7,165 nucleotides of DNA, taken from assembly GCA_025360355.1 (NCBI GenBank), contig JANYCL010000199.1, forward strand, positions 1-7,165, written 5' to 3'. The stretch comes from Sphingobacteriaceae bacterium (GTDB lineage Bacteria; Bacteroidota; Bacteroidia; B-17B0; Aurantibacillaceae). Within the stretch, counting starts at the first letter, position 1. Every line of letters starts with the position of its first letter. Shown here piece after piece: positions 1-6,301 of the stretch. The notes beneath the pieces were generated by a model. It made no database searches. It was not told the DNA's origin and saw nothing but the letters and a program-made list of their open reading frames with translations. The position numbers and the translations under genes were made by a program.

Positions 1-1
1 T

Positions 2-1753
2 GTTGTTAAGGAAATAATTCTCGCATCACAGGAAACAAAAAGCATGTATTCAAAAATATTGATGATGCTTGGTGATAATTCCGATAAAAGTAATTTTTAT
101 TGTATCAATATCTTTGATCGACACAAGCCGATTTTACATTCCTATTGCTTAAATACCACCGATCAAAAAGTAATTTCTGCGCATCATGAAATTAACAACG
201 ATCTAATAAAACGGTTCAACGATTTTGATAACTACATTCTTAATTTTACGACCGATGCGGAGGCCGCAGATCTTTATAAAAATTTACATCAACCGGTTGA
301 TCTTTATAGATCAGCTGTAATTATTCCAATAGCAAATAAATCTAAAACATACGGTTTTATTGGTTTTTTCGCGGTTAAAGAAAATGCTTATGCCACTGAT
401 ACTACTATTTTGGTAAAAGATATTTGTACCAGCTTTGCCAGTTTTTTCGTGCAATATGAACAAAACCAGATCATCGCCAACTATTCGAAACAGCTTGAAA
501 TATTAAATGAATCGAAAACAAAACTTATTTCGAATAATAATTTAGACGATGTTTATAAAGGCATTATTGATCTGCTTTCTGATAATATTGAGAATGCCTA
601 CCGCGTAAGTATTTTAGTTCATGATCTGGAGCGCAATGTTGGAACGCTGCATTACAAAGATCCTGAGGCTCCTGAAATGACAAGTAAATTTATCTCCACT
701 AAAGATGTTCCAACCATTCCTAATCATTTAAAAGGGCAAATTTACGAGCGCCCTGATTTTGATAATGATCCTGATCTAAGTGCGGAAGATAAAAAATGGC
801 TTGAGAAAGGAATTAAATCCGTTATCAGTTTACCAATTACAATTCACGGCATATTATTTGCATCTGTAAATCTTATATCAAAAGTTGCTTTTAATTTTAC
901 TGATCAGCAAAAAGCATTGATAAAAGAAATAAACGAATCGGCCGCAACAGTAATTGAACAGATTCAGTTTAAAGAGATAATCTCTATAAAAAATCAGGAT
1001 ATCTCTGATAATATTAATTACGCACGTCGTATTCAAAGTGCTTTAATGCCAACAGAAGAATTATTACACCAACTTTTACCGGAGTCGTTTTTAATTTTTA
1101 GTCAGAGAGATTCTTTAGGTGGTGATTTTTATTGGTTCGAGAAGCGTGACGAAAATATTTTTATTGCTGTAGGCGATTGCACCGGACATGGTGTTTCGGG
1201 TTCATTGCTTACCATACTAGCATCTGATTATATTAAACAAGCTGTTGAAGTAAAAGGGTTCACTGATCCTGCTTTAATTTTAGAATATCTGAGTACATCT
1301 TTACAAGCAGCACTAAACAAATATTCGGAAGATGAAATATTGGATGGACTGGATATTTCGTTTGGCGTTTTCAATGCAACAACGCGGATGCTTTTATTTT
1401 CTTCTGCCATTCATAATTTTTTCCTTGCTCACGATAACGAATTAACAGAATATAAAGGTAACCGTACACCAATTGGCGGTGTGAATGCTGTAGGAAGAGA
1501 AAATAATTTTACAACCTTCATGATCCAACTCGAGGAAAACGACGTGGTTTATTTTACGACGGATGGTTTTACTGATCAATTGGAAAACACAACAGAAAAA
1601 CGTTATGGCCGTGTCCGCTTAAAACAATTGCTGCTGCAAATAAACGATCTCCCATTAAAAGAACAGAAAGAAATTCTAACCGATGCCCATTTAAAATGGA
1701 AGGGAAATAATTCGCAAACAGATGATATTTGTTTCGTAGGATTTAAAGTTTAG
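2..1753 (+). CDS. GAF domain-containing SpoIIE/RsbU-type PP2C serine phosphatase (5'-partial)
   Basis: Cytoplasmic-type serine/threonine phosphatase of the SpoIIE/RsbU (PP2C-like) family. Characterised relatives dephosphorylate anti-anti-sigma (STAS) proteins in partner-switching pathways; the target here is unknown. Numbering from the ATG at 44: a probable divergent GAF-like domain at about 1-138, a clearer GAF domain at about 164-306, a short helical linker, then the phosphatase domain from about 325 to 569. The linker ends in YARRIQSALMP (326-336), typical of Bacteroidota SpoIIE proteins. The metal-binding acidic residues are all present: GGDFYW (D361), GDCTGHG (D378), TTDGFTD (D507) and QTDDI (D560/D561), so it should be active. 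The frame stays open upstream of the ATG to position 2 and reads as a plausible helix leading into the first GAF, so the true start probably lies outside the window. An ATG start at 44, preceded by AGGAAA at 30-35, cannot be excluded. It converges on the peptidase gene; no neighbouring STAS or kinase gene is visible. Confidence 0.9.
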   Translation, partial: VVKEIILASQETKSMYSKILMMLGDNSDKSNFYCINIFDRHKPILHSYCLNTTDQKVISAHHEINNDLIKRFNDFDNYILNFTTDAEAADLYKNLHQPVDLYRSAVIIPIANKSKTYGFIGFFAVKENAYATDTTILVKDICTSFASFFVQYEQNQIIANYSKQLEILNESKTKLISNNNLDDVYKGIIDLLSDNIENAYRVSILVHDLERNVGTLHYKDPEAPEMTSKFISTKDVPTIPNHLKGQIYERPDFDNDPDLSAEDKKWLEKGIKSVISLPITIHGILFASVNLISKVAFNFTDQQKALIKEINESAATVIEQIQFKEIISIKNQDISDNINYARRIQSALMPTEELLHQLLPESFLIFSQRDSLGGDFYWFEKRDENIFIAVGDCTGHGVSGSLLTILASDYIKQAVEVKGFTDPALILEYLSTSLQAALNKYSEDEILDGLDISFGVFNATTRMLLFSSAIHNFFLAHDNELTEYKGNRTPIGGVNAVGRENNFTTFMIQLEENDVVYFTTDGFTDQLENTTEKRYGRVRLKQLLLQINDLPLKEQKEILTDAHLKWKGNNSQTDDICFVGFKV

Positions 1754-1755
1754 GC

Positions 1756-1789
1756 AAAAAAAATCGTTTGCTAAATGAATAGCAAACGA
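1756..1789 (-). terminator. Intrinsic terminator of the leftward gene block
   Basis: A perfect 9-bp inverted repeat, TCGTTTGCT (1764-1772) and AGCAAACGA (1781-1789), encloses an 8-nt loop. Read on the minus strand, the stem is followed immediately by eight T residues (complement of the A run at 1756-1763), the classic Rho-independent form. It lies 23 nt past the stop of the S8 peptidase gene. Read on the plus strand the stem is followed by CCCTTAATG rather than a T run, so it should not be an efficient intrinsic terminator for the phosphatase gene. Confidence 0.85.
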
Positions 1790-1812
1790 CCCTTAATGTA
1801 TTGCAAATTATT

Positions 1813-4626
1813 TTAGTGGAGAACGATCTTCGAAGTACTAACTCCATCTTTATTAGAAACTTTTATAAAATAAATTCCTCTGCTCCATTTATCGGTATCA
1901 ATAGTAAAGGAAGCTGCATTTTTATTTTCGTAAATTAATTTTCCGTTAACATCGTAAACAAACAGATCGTTCTCTGTTTTGTTTTTAACTGTCACATAAA
2001 TTTTATCAGTTGCAGGATTCGGATAAACTAAAACTAAATTATCTGCCAGACTAATTTCTTTAACACCTGTACCATAATATACGGTAGCGTATTTTATTTG
2101 AGCTGCCACAGCACTCGCTTGCAGATCTTGTAAACTATCGCCGGCTATTAAAGCAAAAGCAACAACAGCAATTTGACCCGGAGCAATTGTGTAAGGACCA
2201 CTGCTCATTACATTTAAAATATCATTACCAGTAACACTACAGCTACCTGCAGCCAAACGGCTTTGAGAAAGTGTTTTATATTTTACACTGCTAGGAAAAT
2301 TTGAACCTGTAGCAATGTCATAACCTCCACAGCCACCGGCTACGTTATCTATTGCATAAAAATTTGGCGGGGCAAAACTGGTTAATAATTTAATGGCAGC
2401 GTATTTTCCACCGGGATTTGTACACCAGCTATAACCCATTTTATTCAGTGCATCGTAAGACGATTTATTATTTGCAAAAGAAGAGGCATCAATATCCCAA
2501 TCAGCACAAATACCGGCGTACATTGAAGTGTATGTTGTTGTTGAATTATTTTTAATTACATATTCCCAAATAACATATTTTTTATCGGGAATTGAATTCC
2601 AAACCCATGTGCGTTGTTCAATTTCTACTCCAATTATTGCAGCTGCAGCCGAATCGCTGTATTTTGCATAAGTGTCCATCAAACTTTTAGGCGCAATTGT
2701 TAGTTTAGAAATGTTAGTTGAAATTTTAAAGTCGGCATCATTACCTGTTGCATCGCGAATAACATCGGAAACACGGTTTGTGTCCACGCCAATCATTAAA
2801 CCACCATCATAAACTAAATTTAAAGTCTGGTATAAAAAACCTAAGCCTTGAGATTGTCCTGTACCGCTATAAAAAGTTTTTCCTTTACTTGTTGCAGTAG
2901 TTGAAATATCATTCTCAACAATATCAATATAATCGCGGTTGGCAGTAACGGTGATCACGTCTCTCCCTGTATAAGAACCATCCTGCATTACTAAACTAAA
3001 AGTTAAAGTAGTATTAGGAGCAAATGAATTTGTTAGTTTAAATGAAAAAGGTGTAGCAGTATTTGAAACAGAACCTAACATACTGATCGCACCAAGATTA
3101 ATTGTATTATTTAAAACTGTTACACCAGCCGTTTGAGGAATTAATGTTGCAGTTAATGCAGTAGTTGGCGCCAAGTAGTTTGTAAATAAACCACCAATTC
3201 TTAATGTATCGCCAAGGTTATAGATATTATCATTCTTATCACTAAACACTACCTGACTATAAATTAATGCGGGGGCTAAAGGATCAGTTAAGGCACGGTT
3301 TAAATTTACACGGCCTGTTCCTAATCTGTCTTTATGAGCAGCTGTATTATTAATTGGTAAAGCATAATGATTATCCGTTGTTTGTTTCACGCGTTCTTTT
3401 GCTTGTATTGCTGAGTAGGAAGGATAAAAACTTCTTACAACAGCAACAACACCTGCTGTAACAGGAGAGGCCATTGAAGTACCGGTTGATTGAAGATAAC
3501 TGTTACCAGACCAGGTAGAGTTAATATTTGTTCCCGGTGCACTCACATCTACAAAATAACCAAACGTAGAACTTGAATTAATAATATCAGTTGATTGTGT
3601 GTTTGCAACTGCCATTACATCATTATAAGCTGCCGGATAAAATAATTCGTCAAGGCCAGTATTGCCCGCAGCAATTACAACCATTGCATCTTTGTTGAAA
3701 ATAGCATAATTACAAACGTCTTGTCCATATTGTCCGCCTCCGGCACCACCCCATGAACAATTTATTACTTTACAACCATGATCAGCTGCATATTTAATTC
3801 CTTCATACGCTGCTATTAAAGCGCCTGTTGCATCAGCAATTTTCACCGGTAAAAATTTACATTTAAAACCTATACCTGCAACACCAATTGCGTTGTCGGT
3901 AGCAGCTGCTGCGATACCACAAACGTGTACACCATGAGCGCTTCCTTGCCATGTTGGGTCATTATCATTTACACCCAGATCCCATCCGCTGAAATTATCT
4001 GTATAACCATCAAGATCATCATCAATACCATTTATCGGATCGGCATAATTATGTTTTATATTTCCTTGCAGATCTGAATGTGTTGGTTCAGTTCCTGTAT
4101 CTGTAATACCAATAATAACATTCGTATCGCCTTTACTTACATTCCAACCTGTGTAAGCACTGATGCGGTTAATATGATACTGCAAACCGGTAGTTGCCTG
4201 CGGATCGTTAGGTGTGTAAGTTGTTACAGGAATAAAATGTGGCTCAGCATATGCTAAAGCATTACTTGCTAATAAAGCATTAATTGCTTTTTCAATGTTT
4301 GTTGTACCCGAAAATTTACATTCGTAAATTAAAGACAGGTCGGTTAAAGGATGACCGTACTTATTAACTTTTTCGTGCGGAGCCTTTTCATTTTTAAAAA
4401 TTTTATTTACAGAGGTGATACCAATTGCATTAAAACTTTTTTGCAAAGAAGCAATGTTCACGCCCTGCTCGGTGCACGAACTCCTTAAAGTTTCTTTTAC
4501 TTTAAAGATAATGGTGTTAGCCATATAATCTTTTGCAGCAACATTGGGTTGCAATTTGTAAGAGGTTTGTGCAACTGCTGCAACACCTAAAAATAAAGCG
4601 CTAAGGCTAAGTATAAATTTCTTCAT
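1813..4626 (-). CDS. Secreted S8 (subtilisin-like) serine peptidase with T9SS C-terminal sorting domain
   Basis: A 937-residue exported endopeptidase, predicted to cross the inner membrane by Sec and the outer membrane by type IX secretion, then be released or anchored at the surface. Residues 1-19 form a signal peptide (MKKF, hydrophobic core, VAAVA before Q20). Residues about 30-150 look like an I9-type inhibitory propeptide. The S8 domain spans about 155-445, with D176 (ITDTG), H231 (HGVHVCG), oxyanion N322 (AAGN) and nucleophile S384 (GTSMASP). The motif around H231 departs from the usual HGTHVAG. An Asp-rich loop at 202-210 may bind calcium. About 450-560 resembles a beta-sandwich domain. 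About 566-855 is unassigned and contains the motif ADWDID (708-713). Residues 866-937 match a type A T9SS sorting domain (VYPNPATD, YDVNGKLIY, RGIYFIKV, final KIVLH). The ATG at 4626 gives the signal peptide exactly. It lies 45 bp below the LRR gene; a poor -7-like TTATTTTG at 4663-4656 could give it its own promoter. The substrate is unknown. Confidence 0.93.
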   Translation of the reverse strand: MKKFILSLSALFLGVAAVAQTSYKLQPNVAAKDYMANTIIFKVKETLRSSCTEQGVNIASLQKSFNAIGITSVNKIFKNEKAPHEKVNKYGHPLTDLSLIYECKFSGTTNIEKAINALLASNALAYAEPHFIPVTTYTPNDPQATTGLQYHINRISAYTGWNVSKGDTNVIIGITDTGTEPTHSDLQGNIKHNYADPINGIDDDLDGYTDNFSGWDLGVNDNDPTWQGSAHGVHVCGIAAAATDNAIGVAGIGFKCKFLPVKIADATGALIAAYEGIKYAADHGCKVINCSWGGAGGGQYGQDVCNYAIFNKDAMVVIAAGNTGLDELFYPAAYNDVMAVANTQSTDIINSSSTFGYFVDVSAPGTNINSTWSGNSYLQSTGTSMASPVTAGVVAVVRSFYPSYSAIQAKERVKQTTDNHYALPINNTAAHKDRLGTGRVNLNRALTDPLAPALIYSQVVFSDKNDNIYNLGDTLRIGGLFTNYLAPTTALTATLIPQTAGVTVLNNTINLGAISMLGSVSNTATPFSFKLTNSFAPNTTLTFSLVMQDGSYTGRDVITVTANRDYIDIVENDISTTATSKGKTFYSGTGQSQGLGFLYQTLNLVYDGGLMIGVDTNRVSDVIRDATGNDADFKISTNISKLTIAPKSLMDTYAKYSDSAAAAIIGVEIEQRTWVWNSIPDKKYVIWEYVIKNNSTTTYTSMYAGICADWDIDASSFANNKSSYDALNKMGYSWCTNPGGKYAAIKLLTSFAPPNFYAIDNVAGGCGGYDIATGSNFPSSVKYKTLSQSRLAAGSCSVTGNDILNVMSSGPYTIAPGQIAVVAFALIAGDSLQDLQASAVAAQIKYATVYYGTGVKEISLADNLVLVYPNPATDKIYVTVKNKTENDLFVYDVNGKLIYENKNAASFTIDTDKWSRGIYFIKVSNKDGVSTSKIVLH

Positions 4627-4671
4627 GTTTTAAAAATTAATGAATTATAAAAATACAAAATAAAAATTGAA

Positions 4672-5286
4672 CTACCACTTACATTTACAGGATGGTGATA
4701 AATACACGGTAGCATGAGGTAAAAGCTCCTGAATATAGCGGTGCTGCTCATCGCTGAACAAAATATTACGCAGATCAAGGACCCTTAGTTTTTTTAGTTT
4801 TTCAAGAGTGGCTGGAAAATCTGTTAACTCATTGCTCCACAGATCAGCAATTTCCAGTTTTTCTAATTCGCCAAATTGGGGCGGTAATAGAACTATTTCG
4901 TTTTGATTAAGGTTAATGTATTTTAGATTTTTTAGTTTTCCTATTTGTCCGGGAATATGTTCTAAACCTGTTTTGCTGCAGGCTAAATATTGCAATTGGG
5001 TTAAGTCGCCGATCCAATCCGGTAATTCTTTAATGCTGTTTTTACTAAGATCTAAGTATTGGAGATTTTTAAATTGTAAGATCTCTTCCGGAAATTTTTT
5101 GAGATGTTTTTTGCGCAACACTAATTTAATTACTTTATCAGGATTCAAAAGTGCTGAATCCAGACTGGTAATTTCTTCCAAATGCGCCAGTTCAACCGAA
5201 TCTAATAACTGCGCTTTGTTTTGTAACGAAACAAAAACCAAAACACCAATAAGAATGCGTTTTAAATATTTAAAATTTGTTTGCAA
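4672..5286 (-). CDS. Short secreted leucine-rich-repeat protein, TTG start
   Basis: A 204-residue protein made almost entirely of leucine-rich repeats; function unknown, presumably protein binding in the periplasm or outside the cell. The N-terminus has basic residues (K6, K9, R10), a hydrophobic stretch ILIGVLVFVSL (11-21) and KAQ (24-26), which resembles a signal peptide cut before Q26, as is common in Bacteroidota. Five LRRs of exactly 23 residues follow (51-73, 74-96, 97-119, 120-142, 143-165), then a degenerate sixth (166-190). The consensus is LxxLxLxxNxIxxLPxxIGxLxx, the SHOC2/plant-intracellular type. The tail ends in SCKCKW, with C200 and C202 close together. No in-frame ATG exists anywhere between the upstream stop (5304-5302) and the end. 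TTG at 5286-5284 is the best start because it precedes the complete signal-like segment. The gene overlaps the 3' end of ribF by 25 nt, so translation is probably coupled. There is no catalytic domain. Confidence 0.8.
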   Translation of the reverse strand: MQTNFKYLKRILIGVLVFVSLQNKAQLLDSVELAHLEEITSLDSALLNPDKVIKLVLRKKHLKKFPEEILQFKNLQYLDLSKNSIKELPDWIGDLTQLQYLACSKTGLEHIPGQIGKLKNLKYINLNQNEIVLLPPQFGELEKLEIADLWSNELTDFPATLEKLKKLRVLDLRNILFSDEQHRYIQELLPHATVYLSPSCKCKW

Positions 5287-6194
5287 TTTTTTTCGTCGTT
5301 TTTAATGGCGTTAATTAATTCATCTACCGACTTAAATTTTTTCTCGTCGCGCAATCGTTCAATAAATTCAACTTTTATTTTTTTACCGTAAATGTCTTTA
5401 TCAAAGTTAAAAATATTTACTTCAAGTTTAATTTTTTCATCTGCATCAGTTGTTGGATTTGTTCCTACATTCATCATCCCAAAACCTTTAAAGCCCTCAA
5501 CCTCAACACCCACCAAATAAACACCATTTTTAGGTATTAATTTATCTTCATCTTTTATACCAATATTAGCTGTCGGAAAGCTGATAGTTTTCCCCAATTT
5601 TTTTCCATGAACTACAATTCCGCTCATAAAATAATTGTATCCTAAAAATTCTGCTGCGGTTTTAACATCACCATCGAATAATGCTTTTCTTATTTTAGTT
5701 GAGCTGATATTAATGTCGTTTATTTCCTGCGCGGGAATTTCTTCTACTTCAAAACCATATTTACCGGCAGCAGTTTTAAATGTATTTATATCGCCTTTTC
5801 TATCCTTACCAAATTTATGATCGTAACCAATTACCAGCGTTCTTACCTTTAATTTATCAGCTAAAATTTCTTTAATGAACTTTTCAGATTCAATTTGAGC
5901 AAACTCTTTTGTGAAAGGATAAACAATTAAAATATCAATATCCTCTGCTTTAAAAAGTTCTATTTTTTCATCTAAACTAGAAAGCAGTTGTAAATCGGAT
6001 TGATCCGGAAAAAGTATTTTTCTGGGGTGAGGCTCAAATGTAAAGACAATACTTTTGCCTCCTTTTTGCTTTTTGATCTGTACCAGCTTTTGAAGCAGTT
6101 TTTGGTGGCCACGATGAACCCCGTCGAAAGTACCTATGGTAACAACGCTATTATCGACAAAATTCCAATTTTTAAAGTCTTTAACTACCTCCAT
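5262..6194 (-). CDS. ribF: Bifunctional riboflavin kinase / FAD synthetase
   Basis: Cytosolic enzyme that phosphorylates riboflavin to FMN and then adenylylates FMN to FAD. At 310 residues it has the normal length for bacterial RibF. The N-terminal FMN adenylyltransferase domain (about 1-185) carries GTFDGVHRGH (21-30, the nucleotidyltransferase HxGH-type motif), FTFEPHP (51-57), GYDHKFGKDRKGD (123-135) and the ISSTKIR signature (163-169). The C-terminal flavokinase domain (about 186-305) carries GKTISFPTANI (201-211), with the PTAN nucleotide/Mg-binding motif, NGVY (223-226), NVGTNPT (242-248), the catalytic-base glutamate E258 and the closing FIERLRDEKKF (277-287). The ATG at 6194 gives the expected N-terminus. 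It is the first gene of the leftward block, divergent from atpD, with a TAACTTTG -7 element about 33 nt upstream. There is no Shine-Dalgarno sequence and no FMN riboswitch. Its last 25 nt overlap the LRR gene. Confidence 0.96.
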   Translation of the reverse strand: MEVVKDFKNWNFVDNSVVTIGTFDGVHRGHQKLLQKLVQIKKQKGGKSIVFTFEPHPRKILFPDQSDLQLLSSLDEKIELFKAEDIDILIVYPFTKEFAQIESEKFIKEILADKLKVRTLVIGYDHKFGKDRKGDINTFKTAAGKYGFEVEEIPAQEINDINISSTKIRKALFDGDVKTAAEFLGYNYFMSGIVVHGKKLGKTISFPTANIGIKDEDKLIPKNGVYLVGVEVEGFKGFGMMNVGTNPTTDADEKIKLEVNIFNFDKDIYGKKIKVEFIERLRDEKKFKSVDELINAIKNDEKNCKQILNI

Positions 6195-6226
6195 ATTTCT
6201 GAACCAGAGCGCTAAAATAAAGCTTC

Positions 6227-6234
6227 CAAAGTTA
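6227..6234 (-). promoter_or_regulatory. Predicted ribF promoter (-7 element TAACTTTG)
   Basis: The minus strand reads TAACTTTG, an exact match to the Bacteroidota primary sigma -7 consensus TAnnTTTG. It lies 32 nt upstream of the ribF ATG, implying a leader of roughly 25 nt. No clear -33 TTG element is visible; the region where it would sit falls in an AT-rich palindrome. Prediction from consensus only. Confidence 0.55.
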
Positions 6235-6239
6235 TTAAC

Positions 6240-6257
6240 ATATTTTTTATAAAATAT
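6240..6257. repeat. AT-rich inverted repeat between the divergent promoters
   Basis: ATATTTT (6240-6246) and AAAATAT (6251-6257) form a perfect 7-bp inverted repeat around TTAT. It lies between the two predicted -7 elements and overlaps the positions where both -33 elements would be expected. It could be an operator or a bendable UP-like tract. In sequence this AT-rich such repeats also arise by chance. Confidence 0.35.
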
Positions 6258-6268
6258 AGAAAATTACA

Positions 6269-6276
6269 TACATTTG
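6269..6276 (+). promoter_or_regulatory. Predicted atpD promoter (-7 element TACATTTG)
   Basis: TACATTTG matches the Bacteroidota -7 consensus TAnnTTTG exactly and is followed by CA, a frequent continuation in this phylum. It lies 25 nt upstream of the atpD ATG, implying a very short leader of roughly 18-20 nt. No good -33 TTG is seen; the corresponding stretch is T-rich. No Shine-Dalgarno sequence precedes the ATG, which is normal for highly expressed Bacteroidota genes. Confidence 0.65.
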
Positions 6277-6301
6277 CACCCAAATTTAGAAACGTATTTT
6301 C

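Noticed and set aside
30..46. AGGAAA plus ATG at 44 as the true start of the phosphatase.
   Set aside because: The spacing is acceptable, but Bacteroidota rarely depend on Shine-Dalgarno sequences, and the coding-like frame upstream makes an internal Met more likely. It is not excluded.
1228..1410. A 60-codon minus-strand open frame.
   Set aside because: It lies wholly inside the conserved phosphatase domain, with no protein-like features.
4791..5136. DNA tandem repeat with a 69-bp period in the LRR gene.
   Set aside because: The periodicity is clear only in the protein. The nucleotide copies have diverged too far to count as a repeat array.
4916..5305. A 129-codon open frame on the plus strand.
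   Set aside because: It lies antisense to the LRR gene and the end of ribF. Its product is Cys/Phe/Ser-rich and resembles no family. Regular LRR codons leave the opposite strand open by chance.
5635..6215. Two short plus-strand open frames (5635-5820 and 6000-6215).
   Set aside because: Both are antisense to conserved ribF motifs and encode nothing recognisable.
6195..6301. FMN riboswitch upstream of ribF.
   Set aside because: The leader between the predicted start site and the ATG is only about 25 nt, and none of the conserved RFN-element blocks is visible in the 107-bp gap.
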